A stretch of 64,000 bases of DNA from Streptomyces barringtoniae (GTDB lineage: Bacteria; Actinomycetota; Actinomycetes; Streptomycetales; Streptomycetaceae). Made by a program: the position numbers and the translations under genes. Location of the stretch: positions 78,946 through 142,945 of the forward strand of contig NZ_JAJHNP010000026.1 in NCBI RefSeq assembly GCF_020819595.1, written 5' to 3'. The notes below the pieces were generated by a model. That model saw nothing but the letters and a program-made list of their open reading frames with translations. It had not been told where the DNA came from and ran no database searches. Shown here piece by piece: positions 53,315 to 61,870 of this stretch (its first letter is position 1; the number at the start of each line of letters is the position of its first letter).

Positions 53315-53461
53315 TGTCCAGCATGCAGTGCAGATACGGCGCGGGCGACGGTCACGCACCGTGTCCACTGGCCACGACCCCAGCGACATCTGCGTCTCGG
53401 CTGTCGATCCATCATCTGCCGTCTGCCTGTGTGAGGTTGGTGGGCTTCTTTTGAACTTTAG

Positions 53462-53815
53462 CTAGGCGCGGCTGACGCTGACGCCGCCAACCAGGCCCCA
53501 GGCGTCGATCCGGACCGTCGGGCCACCCGGCTCGCTCGGGCCATCGTCCTTCACTCCGCCCAGGCGCAGCCCGTGGACCTCCACCCGGACGTCGTGGCGG
53601 ACCTTGAGGCCGACGCCGCCGATCAGGCTCAACTTGGTGATGCGCAGCTCGGTGCCGTCCGGGATGTCGATGTCCGTCAGATCGACGTCGGCACCACCGA
53701 TGAGGGAAGCAGTGACGGTCCTCTCGTGGAGGGTGGCTCCTGCCAAGCGATGACCGCCGATCAGGCTCACCTTGATGTCGGTCTTCCGTGGGTTCTCCCC
53801 GTTGCTCTTCGTCAT
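53462..53815 (-). CDS. Small LiaF-like C-terminal domain protein
   Basis: 117 residues of repeated beta strands with a periodic SLIGG motif (VSLIGGHRL, ASLIGGADV, LSLIGGVGL) and a final WGLVGGVSV, the short right-handed beta pattern of the LiaF C-terminal domain. No membrane span or signal, unlike complete LiaF. Probably cytosolic, function unknown. Confidence 0.65.
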   Translation of the reverse strand: MTKSNGENPRKTDIKVSLIGGHRLAGATLHERTVTASLIGGADVDLTDIDIPDGTELRITKLSLIGGVGLKVRHDVRVEVHGLRLGGVKDDGPSEPGGPTVRIDAWGLVGGVSVSRA

Positions 53816-54030
53816 GAGAAGTACCGTACGGACGTCGACCGGCGAGCCCCAGTGCTCTGCATCCGGTATTGCATATGACAGGTGTCATGCCGGAGCCGAC
53901 ACCGAACCTGAGTGGAATGCAGCGTGCGTTCCTGGCCGAAGCGGCAGCAACCGGCCCCTCCAGCAGCATGGGCCTGGGTGACGGGGAACGGTCACATCGC
54001 GAAAATGGCCCGAACAGCTCCCACGTTCCC

Positions 54031-55506
54031 TCAAGAGTCGGTGGGTACCCACTGACGCACACCGTGGTCGTTCGTGCCGTACCAGTAGTGGGGCAGGCCC
54101 TTGATGCTGCTGGTGCGGAACGGGTGGCCGTGGTCGTCGATGCGGACCGTGCCGGTGCGGCCCTGGGATGACCAGTCGAGTTCCAGGTACCAGTTGCAGT
54201 CGTAGGCTTCGGTCGTCGCGGTGACCTGCAGCACCTCCGGGTCCTCGGAGGAGACGCGGTAGGGGAACTGCACCGCGGGGACGGGCTTTCCGCTGTCGTT
54301 GCCGGGGCGCGCGTGGGCGATCGGGCGGTCGACGTCCAGGTCCACGGAGAAGTTGCGGGGCGGCAGATCACTGCCGCAGCCCTGGCCCATGGCGTACGCG
54401 TTGCCGGTGACCGGGGTGCCGCGGCTGACGATACGGACCCGGAGGGCCGCAAGGACCACGGCCGTGGACGACTTCCCCTGCACCGAGATCTGCACCATCG
54501 TCTGCCGCCCAGGTACCGCCTGCTGCGTCGCTGCCCACACTCCGGCGTCCTGCTCTACCGGCGGCGGGGGCACCTGGGCCGGCTCCTTGCCGATGACGTA
54601 GTCGTGCCCGCAACCGCCGTCCCAGATCTGCGAGTCGGCGGTCCACGCGAGCGGCACACCGGTTGGCACGGGGGCGTCGCTCTTCGTCTCCGCCGACGAT
54701 CCGCCCTTCGACTCGGGGCTCCCTGAAGCCCGTACTCCTGTGGAGGGCGAGGCCGAAGAACGGCTGCGGGAGGGGCTGGCCGCAGTGGCCGAGGGGTGGT
54801 GTGACGTACCGCTTCCTGTCGTACGGGGCTGACCGGGGGCCTTGATGGAGTTGTCGTGAGACCGGTCGGCCGACAGCGCCGACATACTGCCCAGCGTCAC
54901 CAGCAGTACGGTCGCCGTGGCTGCGCCGACGACGGTACGGCGACGGCGGTACCAGGGCCGTCCAATTGAGCGGACCGCATCCCACTGGGCCGTCGACTCG
55001 CGACTGCCCGGTCCGGGAGCGTCGGGAGCAGCCAGTGCGGCGTCGGGGGCGCCCGCATCGAGTCGCGGTGGTGAACCGCTCGTGCCGTCCCCGTCACCAC
55101 CGATGCCGTCGGCGTCGCCACCCACACTGCGCGTGCTGCCACCCGCACGCCCCGCCGTCCGGCTGTCCGGACCCGAAGCCCGCTCGTCCCCTGTCGGCTT
55201 CAGTGCCCCTTCGGTCCTTGTCGGCTCCGCTGCCTCCTCACCGGCCCTCGGCCGCTGTCGTGCCGTCACCGCGAGCAGCCACAGGCGGTGCAGATCGAGG
55301 CGTTCCTCCGGTGTTGCTCCGCAGAAGGCGGCCAACCGCTCCACCGGGGCGTAGTCCTGCGGGACCGTCTCGCCCGCGCAGTAGCGGTGCAGCGTGGAGG
55401 TGTTCATGCCGAGACGGCGGGCCAGGGAGCCGTAGCTCCGGTCCGTGCGGTCCTTCAGCCGGCGCAGCAGCGCCGCGAACTGCTCGACGTCGTCCTCGGT
55501 CGACAC
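54031..55506 (-). CDS. XRE-type DNA-binding protein with membrane span and secreted domain
   Basis: About 491 residues from GTG 55506. Residues 1-75 are a helix-turn-helix domain (FAALLRRLKDRTDRSYGSLA, LGMNTSTLHRYCAGETVPQD), followed by a low-complexity linker, one span (TVVGAATATVLLVTLGSMSAL), a Ser/Pro-rich stalk and an extracytoplasmic domain with cysteines (WDGGCGHDYVIGKEP; AMGQGCGSDL; YDCNWYLELDW). This cytosolic-HTH/outside-domain layout is common in streptomycetes and suggests signal relay. ATG 55551 is an alternative start. Confidence 0.82.
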   Translation of the reverse strand: MSTEDDVEQFAALLRRLKDRTDRSYGSLARRLGMNTSTLHRYCAGETVPQDYAPVERLAAFCGATPEERLDLHRLWLLAVTARQRPRAGEEAAEPTRTEGALKPTGDERASGPDSRTAGRAGGSTRSVGGDADGIGGDGDGTSGSPPRLDAGAPDAALAAPDAPGPGSRESTAQWDAVRSIGRPWYRRRRTVVGAATATVLLVTLGSMSALSADRSHDNSIKAPGQPRTTGSGTSHHPSATAASPSRSRSSASPSTGVRASGSPESKGGSSAETKSDAPVPTGVPLAWTADSQIWDGGCGHDYVIGKEPAQVPPPPVEQDAGVWAATQQAVPGRQTMVQISVQGKSSTAVVLAALRVRIVSRGTPVTGNAYAMGQGCGSDLPPRNFSVDLDVDRPIAHARPGNDSGKPVPAVQFPYRVSSEDPEVLQVTATTEAYDCNWYLELDWSSQGRTGTVRIDDHGHPFRTSSIKGLPHYWYGTNDHGVRQWVPTDS

Positions 55507-55725
55507 CGCTCCCCCAACCTCCCACGTGTCCCCGTATCTCAGGCGGTCCATATACCTGCACGTCAGATGGGCTGGGATGGTTCCACCCTCGCCGGGCGGG
55601 CGTCCGGCGTTGCGCCGAGCCGTCGTGACGGCTGATGCTCTTGGTGTCGCACCGACCAGGACCGGACCGGCCAGTCGGCGGCGGGCGACCAACGACACTC
55701 ATGCACTCATCCACGGGAGACACCC
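55507..55725. other. Intergenic, promoter region of the XRE gene
   Basis: No gene recognised. Confidence 0.4.
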
Positions 55726-56293
55726 ATGCCCCAGCGCACCCGAGCAGGCCCGCCCCTCGCACTCGCCGTCACGGGCTCGCCCTCGGCACGACGCTCGCCA
55801 CACTGGCAAACGTCGCGGCCAAGGCGTCGGCTTCCTCACGGCGGCCCAACTCCCGTCGTATCCAAGCTCGTCCTGAACGGTCGGCAAGGTCACCGCCTGC
55901 GTACCGGAGGTGGTGGAACGGGACCGCTGTCTACGCATGGCGCTGGGCGGCGACGGCCCGGACCTGGTACCGGGAGCTCCGAACCGAACTCGACAGGAGC
56001 GACCGTCCGTCAGGTCAGCGTGCAGTTGTCCAGGACAGCTGTGGCGAAGGGGCGCTTCTCGCGGCCGAGCAACGACATCAAGTCCTGTGCGCACGCATCG
56101 AGAAGGCCGGCCCGGAGACCGAGGCCACGCTGAAGGACTACGGCACGCTGCCTGCCGAAGAGGGCAGGCACGGATACGGCCTGCACCGGTGACCTCCTGG
56201 GGCGTCTTTGACACCCGTCTCGCGACTTCCGGCATGCGCCGGTGAAGGCCTCCAAGAAGACGGCCGTCACGGGCCGTGGACAAGCTCCGCTGA
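55726..56293 (+). pseudogene. Multiply frameshifted secreted protein gene
   Basis: Coherent pieces occur in different frames in order: signal-like RRHGLALGTTLATLANVAAK, FLTAAQLPSYPSS, KVTACVPEVVERDRCLRMAL, YRELRTELD, GATVRQVSVQLSRTAVAKG, EQRHQVLCARIEKAGPETEA, TLKDYGTLPAEEGRHGYGLH, and finally APVKASKKTAVT joined by one-base deletion to AVDKLR and TGA at 56291. The order matches a streptomycete secreted family of about 190 residues (LTAxQLP...RTELD...ATLKDYG...YGLH). At least four indels, so not functional. Confidence 0.65.
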
Positions 56294-56561
56294 GCGCATG
56301 ACCGGGGCCGCCCTCCGCCACGGGGGTGGGGAGGGCGGCCAATCGACCACTGACAGGGTCATTCGGCGCGATTCAGCAGGACTTGGTGTCGTCGCTCGCG
56401 CCCCGAGCCGCGGCAGGGGGGAATGGGTCCGCGCGGCAGCAGATGTTCATGACTCCGGGGCAGCGCCCGCCGACCCGAAAAGGCGATAGCCACACGACGG
56501 CCCCGGCACGAAGACACCGGGCCGTGAGCAACCACATATGGAGCAGAAAAGGAAGATGCAC

Positions 56562-57086
56562 ATGAACAGGAAGTCCCCCGCACACCGCCGTCCGGGCCGC
56601 CGCGCGGCCGTCACCGCCGGCCTCGTCCTGGCTGTCGGACTCGGTGTGTCGACACAGGTGTCGGCACAGGCATCCGTCCATGCCCCCGCAAAGTCGTCCG
56701 AGGCCGCACCGCAGTCCGTCAGCGGCACGAGCGGCCAAGTGGTGACCCGGGTCGCCGACTTCTACGGCGCGTACATCGACGCGATCAGCGACTACACGGA
56801 CCCGGACGCCACGCTGGAAACGGTGCTCCGCAAGCACTACCTGACGCCCGACTTCGCCAAGCGACTGGCGGCCTGGGAGAAGAAGCACGGGGCGGACGGT
56901 GTCCTGCGTGCTCAAAACGTCCCGCGGAAGTGGACGGTGACCGACAACGGCGCCGTGGGTAACGGCCATGAGGTCATCGTCACCCTGACCTCCGGCAGCG
57001 GGGGGACGACGCAGAAGATCAAGCTTTTCGTGCTGGTGGAGCGGTACAACCACATCGTCGACATCGGCACCACGAGCAACCGCTGA
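56562..57086 (+). CDS. Secreted hypothetical protein
   Basis: 174 residues from ATG 56562 with AAAAGGAAG 6-7 bases upstream (ATG 56538 and 56556 also in frame). Signal peptide (RRAAVTAGLVLAVGLGVSTQ, cleavage near SAQA). Mature part: VVTRVADFYGAYIDAISDYT, LRKHYLTPDFAKRLAAWEKK, KIKLFVLVERYNHIVDIGT, a compact alpha/beta fold similar to NTF2-like DUF3828 proteins, though I cannot assign it firmly. Confidence 0.7.
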   Translation: MNRKSPAHRRPGRRAAVTAGLVLAVGLGVSTQVSAQASVHAPAKSSEAAPQSVSGTSGQVVTRVADFYGAYIDAISDYTDPDATLETVLRKHYLTPDFAKRLAAWEKKHGADGVLRAQNVPRKWTVTDNGAVGNGHEVIVTLTSGSGGTTQKIKLFVLVERYNHIVDIGTTSNR

Positions 57087-57155
57087 CAGCGGAGCCGCTC
57101 TGCCCGGTTTGTCGTGGTCAACCTCGCGACGGACAAGGACATACCCATCCGGTGA

Positions 57156-57287
57156 GTAACCTACTGGTATGTAAGGGGCAATATCTTCACTTCAAACGCT
57201 TTCACCATCCTTGCCAGCGTGGGCGGCATCCTGGCGATCACGTCAGGCATAGCGGCTGCGTTGCAACCACTGGTCGGTGGTTGGTGA
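57156..57287 (+). pseudogene. C-terminal fragment homologous to the 59.8-60.4 kb pseudogene
   Basis: Open frame without start codon encoding SNAFTILASVGGILAITSGI and AAALQPLVGGW before TGA. It matches ATTTLANLGGILAITSGVAA and TLQPMFGGGW at the end of the broken gene at 59829-60390, so a second copy once existed here. Confidence 0.65.
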
Positions 57288-57414
57288 CGGAGCTAGCTGA
57301 CATCCACGTCTGACATCCACGTCTGACATCAACGGCAGCAGACGTAGGCACCCCGTGGAGACCGTTCGTGGCCCGCCCCCACATGAGCCGCCAGGAACTC
57401 CCTACCTGGTGATC

Positions 57415-57460
57415 GAACTCCTAAAGCGGGTGTCGCAGGTTCGAATCCTGCCGGGGGCAC
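57415..57460 (+). other. tRNA-Arg(CCT)-like 3' half (attachment-site remnant)
   Basis: Anticodon loop CTCCTAA (anticodon CCT), 3' stem AGCGG, T-arm CGCAGGTTCGAATCCTGC and acceptor CGGGGGCA. The 5' stem is not complementary, so only the 3' half is present. Nearly the same as the remnant at 34712-34756 but in opposite orientation. Confidence 0.7.
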
Positions 57461-57464
57461 AGAG

Positions 57465-57507
57465 AGAAGGGCTAGTTCAGGAGGGGTTTTCCCGGGCTGG
57501 CCCTTCT
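57465..57507 (+). terminator. Hairpin after the tRNA-Arg remnant
   Basis: AGAAGGGCTAG pairs with CTGGCCCTTCT; CGTGCCA direct repeats (57525-57541) follow. Confidence 0.6.
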
Positions 57508-57664
57508 GCGTGTCCGGGGTCGTGCCACATACGTGCCATGTACGCCCCGCTCCACTCCGGCCGGTGTCCGTGCGCAGGTCCACGGACTGCCCGACGCGCC
57601 GGAAGCTTGCGAGGCCGTGATCAGTCGCGCCAAAGTAGCGCCACCCCGAAGCCGCTCCACCGAC

Positions 57665-58882
57665 CTAGCTGGATCTCATCAGCTGCTGGATGGCCTTGAG
57701 GGCCTGGCCGGCTCCGTCCTCGGTCGCCATGTGTTGCGCGCCTCTCGCGGCGGCTCGTGCGTATGCCTGTTGCTTCACTACCCGGTCGAGTGAGTCGGCC
57801 AGCCGTTCGGCAGTCAGGGATCGGAAGGGGATCGGGTTGGTGGCGGCGCCGAGGGCAGCAAGCCGTCTCGCCCAAAACGGCTGGTCGGCAGTCACCGGCA
57901 CGGTGACTGCGGGTACTCCGGCGCGCAACGCGGCCGCTGACGTGCCGGCCCCTGCGTGGTGGACCACAGCAGCCAGCCGTGGGAACAGCAGGGCGTGCGG
58001 TACGTCCCCAATGGTGAGCACGTCGTCGCCGTCGGCTGCGAGCCCAGCACTGCCGGCTTGGAGGATGCCGCGCAGCCCGGCACGGCGCAGGGCCCGCACG
58101 GCGAGCTCGCTCAGCCGTACCCCGTCCCCGGCCGCCATGCTCCCGAAGCCGATGAGGACGGGCCGGGGGCCGGCACGAAGGAAGTCCTCCAGATCGGCGG
58201 GCAGTCGGCCGGACGGATCGTGATGGGGCCACCAGTTGCCCACGATCTCCAGTCCGGGGCGCCAGTCTGAGGGGCGGGGCACGAGTGCCGTGCTGAAGCC
58301 GTGCAGGATGGGCCAGTTCGCCTGTTCCTGCCGTCTGCGCATCGCTGACGCGGAAGCCGGCAGTAACTGGAGTCGGTGGCGCAGCTTTGCCACCGCCTGC
58401 TCGAAGACCCGGTCGGCCATGCGAAGAGCAAAACGCCCGGCCATCCGGTTGGCGGGACGGCCTAGCGAGCATGAGCCGGTCACGACGGGTGGGAAGTCGC
58501 CGGTCGGTGCAGTGGGTTGGAGGTACACACCGATGCTCGGCGTGCCCGTGGCCTCCGCGACATGCCAGCCCAGCGGGGCCGTGGTGGTCGACAGCAGGAG
58601 CAGATCCGGGCCGTCCGCCATCGCGTCGGCAAACCCCTGGCCCAGTTCGGTGATGAACGCGGCAGCAGTACGCATCAGTTCACGCTTGCCCGACACGCCG
58701 CCATGTCCGCGCGGGTCGGCGGGGAGACTGCGGAATTCCAGCCCGGCGTCGCGTACGAGGGGCGCGAAGGTTTCCGTGGTGGCGAGGACGACGTCGTATC
58801 CGGCGCGGCGCAGTTCTGCGCCCAGGCCCGTATAGGGCGCGACGTCGCCGCGTGATCCGGCTGCGGCGATCAGGATCCTCAT
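57665..58882 (-). CDS. GT1-family glycosyltransferase (MGT-like)
   Basis: 405 residues, GT-B fold. N-terminal MRILIAAAGSRGDVAPYTGL and C-terminal VLIGFGSMAAGDG plus HHAGAGTSAAALRAGVPAVT with the nearby DQPFWARRL define the nucleotide-sugar site of UGT/MGT-type enzymes that glycosylate small molecules, including macrolides and glycopeptide aglycones. ATG 58882 has GGAGA close upstream and overlaps the regulator's stop as ATGA, so the two are coupled. A role in drug modification or resistance is inferred from this pairing. Confidence 0.87.
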   Translation of the reverse strand: MRILIAAAGSRGDVAPYTGLGAELRRAGYDVVLATTETFAPLVRDAGLEFRSLPADPRGHGGVSGKRELMRTAAAFITELGQGFADAMADGPDLLLLSTTTAPLGWHVAEATGTPSIGVYLQPTAPTGDFPPVVTGSCSLGRPANRMAGRFALRMADRVFEQAVAKLRHRLQLLPASASAMRRRQEQANWPILHGFSTALVPRPSDWRPGLEIVGNWWPHHDPSGRLPADLEDFLRAGPRPVLIGFGSMAAGDGVRLSELAVRALRRAGLRGILQAGSAGLAADGDDVLTIGDVPHALLFPRLAAVVHHAGAGTSAAALRAGVPAVTVPVTADQPFWARRLAALGAATNPIPFRSLTAERLADSLDRVVKQQAYARAAARGAQHMATEDGAGQALKAIQQLMRSS

Positions 58883-59679
58883 CGGTTCTCCTCGGAATCG
58901 GTACGGCCGGCTGCGTGGCGGGCCGCGTTGGCGTGGACCGCCTTGCACGTGTAGACGGCCAGTCCCGGGCGTTGCTGCGACGGCGGTACGACCAGGGCAA
59001 AAGCGCGCGGGTCGGCGATGAAGTCGTCCGCGATGCGCCGGTGCATGTCAGGTGGGCAACAGGTGAACCATCGTGAGATGTGCAGGCGGTGCTCCTCTGC
59101 GAGGTCCATGGCCCGCTCGCCGTCGCTCGGCTCCCCCTCGTCGAAGGCCGCGAGTAGCTCCGCGCGCCAGGCAGCTGCCTCGCCCATGAGCTGCCGCCAG
59201 TCCTCCTTGGTGTGGGCAGCCGCGCGCGTCATCGCCTCGCGCTGTCCATCCGACTGCGCCCACTTCAGCTCCGCCTCGGTGGCATAGCTCAGGTCGAAAG
59301 TGATCTCGCCGAAGACGTCGAAGCGTTCCTGGGGAGTCAGGGACACTCCGGTCTGCTGGACCTCTATCGCCCGTTCCGCCACCTCGGCCAGCCGTTGCAG
59401 CCTGGCGATCTCCTCCCTCAGTTGCCGCTGCCGGGCGCGCAGATGTTCCAGGGCGTTCGACAGCGGATCCCTGAGGATCGCAGCGATCTCCTCGAGGGAG
59501 GAACCGAGCTCGCGGTAGAAGAGGATCTGCTGGAGACGGACCAGGTCAGCGTCATTGTAGAGCCGGTAGCCGGCGTCGCTGCGGTCGCTGGGCGAGAGCA
59601 GCCCTGCCTTGTCGTAGTGATGCAACGTACGTACCGTCACACCGGCGAAGGCCGAGACCTGTCCCACGGAGTAGCTCAT
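58879..59679 (-). CDS. MerR-family regulator, TipA-like
   Basis: 266 residues. MerR helix-turn-helix (YSVGQVSAFAGVTVRTLHHY, GYRLYNDADLVRLQQILFYR), a coiled-coil dimer helix, and a C-terminal TipAS-like domain: WRAELLAAFDEGEPSDGERA, EEHRLHISRWFTCCPPDMHR, IADDFIADPRAF and RPGLAVYTCKAVHANAARHA. TipA captures thiopeptide antibiotics covalently through a cysteine; several cysteines occur here in the matching segment but the equivalent one is not certain. Likely autoregulated activator of itself and the glycosyltransferase. Confidence 0.87.
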   Translation of the reverse strand: MSYSVGQVSAFAGVTVRTLHHYDKAGLLSPSDRSDAGYRLYNDADLVRLQQILFYRELGSSLEEIAAILRDPLSNALEHLRARQRQLREEIARLQRLAEVAERAIEVQQTGVSLTPQERFDVFGEITFDLSYATEAELKWAQSDGQREAMTRAAAHTKEDWRQLMGEAAAWRAELLAAFDEGEPSDGERAMDLAEEHRLHISRWFTCCPPDMHRRIADDFIADPRAFALVVPPSQQRPGLAVYTCKAVHANAARHAAGRTDSEENR

Positions 59680-59689
59680 CCACCTGACC

Positions 59690-59740
59690 TTTCGTCGGCG
59701 TACAGCCTCAAGCCTGACGTAAGGAGAGGGTCAAGCCGGC
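59690..59740 (-). promoter_or_regulatory. Candidate promoter/operator of the TipA-like gene
   Basis: On the minus strand TTGACCCTCTCCTTACGTCA then GGCTTGAGGCTGTACG, a -35-like TTGACC with partially dyadic GACG/CGTC-type sequence downstream. A clear -10 is not visible, so the assignment is tentative. Confidence 0.4.
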
Positions 59741-59828
59741 AGCGCCGTTCCTCGCGTGATCACCCGATCAGTAACCCTGTTTGACCAAACCGGTCTCGTG
59801 ATGGCACGTGGTGAAGCGGAGGGGATTC

Positions 59829-60390
59829 GTGAAGCTCTTCAGGTGGGGAGTCGCGGCTGCGGCGACGGGGATGAGCGTGCTGGCCATGCTGCCCGGCACA
59901 GCTCAAGCCGCGCCGACAGCGTCCGTCAGTGTCAAGCCGACCTGTGCGTTTGGCGAGGCGAGATCACCGGTTCAGGCAACGGGTCCGATGAACCGATCTC
60001 CACGAAGGCCAGGCAGAACCTGGTCACCTACACCACCGTGCGCAACGCCAGGTCGGCGCCGCTGTCAGGAGTGCTCTTCGACTACCAGATGGCGGCGCCC
60101 AGCTGTCTGGGATCAGCGCCTTCCACTTCTTCAACATGCCCGTCTGGTGCGGAGCTGAGGGCCGTGGTGGCTCGTGCCATAACAACAGCCACGGCGCCCT
60201 CATGGGTTGCCACCTCCGTCAGCACAAGTGGCAGAAGCTCAAGGTGCTCTTCTGGAGCGCCAGGTGGGCGCGTCTCCGACAGGAGCTGTTTCAGAACGCC
60301 ACCACCACCCTGGCCAACCTGGGCGGAATACTCGCCATCACGTCAGGTGTAGCGGCAACCCTGCAACCCATGTTCGGCGGTGGTTGGTAG
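59829..60390 (+). pseudogene. Frameshifted secreted protein gene
   Basis: GTG 59829 (GGAGGGG 5 bases upstream) starts a good signal peptide, LFRWGVAAAATGMSVLAML then PGTAQA. The reading then has to move to a second frame (VWRGEITGSGNGSDEPISTK, NLVTYTTVRNARSAPLSGVL) and near 60105 to a third (ISAFHFFNMPVWCGAEGRGG, LFWSARWARLRQELFQNAT, ending FGGGW and TAG). Two indels, at about 59955 and 60105, break it. The tail has a homologous fragment at 57156-57287. Confidence 0.68.
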
Positions 60391-60421
60391 CGGGACACAC
60401 TGGCGTTCAGGCTGCACGCCA

Positions 60422-60557
60422 CTCGGGCCGTTCCCTGGGCCGTCCGAGGCCGGCCGACGCCAACCAACAACGACAGAAGCCACGGCATCTAAGCAGTTCA
60501 GAGCCGTGGGCTTCTTCAGTCCCGCTGATCAGCCGGGCCGGTGATCAGTAGACCGGC
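60422..60557 (+). repeat. 136-bp dispersed repeat B, second copy
   Basis: Aligns end-to-end with 49215-49350, including the AACCAACAACGACAGAAGCC segment, the CACGGC/GCCGTG hairpin and the end TGATCAGTAGACCGGC. Confidence 0.78.
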
Positions 60558-60606
60558 AAGTCAGGCCGCACTGAGCAGTTCGTAGCCGCCAAACACGCCC
60601 GCCCCT

Positions 60607-60915
60607 TCAGGGGCGATGAGGACTGCTTGCTGCCAGGAGCTGACCGCGGCTGGTTTCGACGCGGAGCACGTCTCGCAATGCCCCGGTCAGTTCATTGACC
60701 AGCCGTCGCAGGTCCTCCGGGCCCTGGCTGTGGTCGTAGAGGGTGTACGAGGCATGCTCCAGCAGCTCGGCTGCCGTTTCCAGTTGTGCCGCTTCGATGT
60801 TGTCCGCAAGGCGGGACATGTAGCCGCCCTTGTCATCGCTGTTCAGGTAGCAGGGCTTGCCTTCCGGCCCCGACCACGGGAAGAGTCGTAGTTCGTTCGG
60901 TGCCGTCATCCTCAC
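60607..60915 (-). CDS. Small hypothetical protein of the GntR operon
   Basis: 102 residues. GTG 60915 overlaps the GntR stop as GTGA with AGAGG 5 bases upstream; ATG 60909 is the alternative. Helical: MSRLADNIEAAQLETAAELL, LRRLVNELTGALRDVLRVE. No family recognised. Confidence 0.65.
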   Translation of the reverse strand: MRMTAPNELRLFPWSGPEGKPCYLNSDDKGGYMSRLADNIEAAQLETAAELLEHASYTLYDHSQGPEDLRRLVNELTGALRDVLRVETSRGQLLAASSPHRP

Positions 60916-61649
60916 GTCTGCCTCTCATCGGTCACGTGATGGGTGGTGAAGACCGCGTCGACGCGATCCCCTGGGAACGTGAGAAGGGCGGCCTCGACGA
61001 CTCGCCCGGCGGTGTCGGTCGCGACGCGTGTGATCGCGAGGACTGCCGTGGAGGAGCCGGTCCGGAGGGCCGAAGCTTCGTCCGGTGTTGGTGGGCGGGC
61101 GCATACCGTCTCCCGGACGGTTGCCGGCGCCGATCCCAGAACGGCGAGTCGTCGGGCGGACTCCTGCCAGGAGGGTTCGTCATCCAGCACTTCGGCGGGG
61201 ACCAGGTCACGCGGGATGTAGATGCGGGCCAGTCCGCGCGGTGACTCTTCCTCGTGGCTGACACAGAAGAACTCAGCGAGTGGACTGCCCGTCGGCACCT
61301 TGAGCAACGCCGTCAGGTGGCTGTCGGCTGGAACCGTGGTGGTGCGCACGGTGACACGCAGGGCCGCTTCAGCAGCGGTCCACGGGTCGAGCGTCCCCCA
61401 TCCGCCGACGTACACGATCTTGCGGGGTGGGCGACGAACGAAGTTGCCCTTGCCGTGGATCTTCTCGACCAGGCCTTCGCACTGGAGGACCGCAAGGGCG
61501 CTGCGCAGTGTCACAGTGCTGACCTTGTATCGGTCGGCGAGGCCGGCCTCGGACGGTAGGCGTTCGCCGGGTTTGATGCGGCCGGTTGTGATCTGGTGCC
61601 GGAGATCGTCGGCGATGTCGTCATGGCGTGAAGGCACGGAGCGAGTCAC
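60912..61649 (-). CDS. GntR-family regulator with UTRA domain (KorSA-like)
   Basis: 245 residues. Winged helix HDDIADDLRHQITTGRIKPG with LPSEAGLADRYKVSTVTLRS, then a UTRA ligand domain (PLAEFFCVSHEEESPRGLAR; VVEAALLTFPGDRVDAVFTT). GntR/UTRA repressors of this sort control replication/transfer genes of actinomycete integrative elements such as pSAM2. ATG 61649 overlaps the preceding stop as ATGA. A palindrome at 62309-62332 is its probable operator. Confidence 0.88.
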   Translation of the reverse strand: MTRSVPSRHDDIADDLRHQITTGRIKPGERLPSEAGLADRYKVSTVTLRSALAVLQCEGLVEKIHGKGNFVRRPPRKIVYVGGWGTLDPWTAAEAALRVTVRTTTVPADSHLTALLKVPTGSPLAEFFCVSHEEESPRGLARIYIPRDLVPAEVLDDEPSWQESARRLAVLGSAPATVRETVCARPPTPDEASALRTGSSTAVLAITRVATDTAGRVVEAALLTFPGDRVDAVFTTHHVTDERQT

Positions 61650-61870
61650 CGCCTTCTCAGCACGCGAACGGCTGTGAGCCGGGTTCGCGTGTGTATGGTC
61701 AGCAGCTCACCCGACTCGAAGAGGAGTTGCTTGGCACCTTGAGGGAGTTGGAAGAGGTCTGTCACCCGGCAGGCTCGGCCACCGAGTTGGATGACGTCGC
61801 CACGCTGCACGGTGGTCGCGGTGACCTCGATGGTGGATACCAGCGCACCGCCGGGTGCCCGGCCGCTCAC
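61646..61870 (-). CDS. Small hypothetical protein of the GntR operon
   Basis: 74 residues from GTG 61870 (GGAGGTGGAG upstream), overlapping both neighbours (GTGA and ATGA). Beta-rich: IEVTATTVQRGDVIQLGGRA, LFESGELLTIHTRTRLTAVR. Small proteins with this HhH-like XXRGDVIxLxGxxxRVxD pattern accompany such GntR genes; function unknown. Confidence 0.7.
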   Translation of the reverse strand: MSGRAPGGALVSTIEVTATTVQRGDVIQLGGRACRVTDLFQLPQGAKQLLFESGELLTIHTRTRLTAVRVLRRR

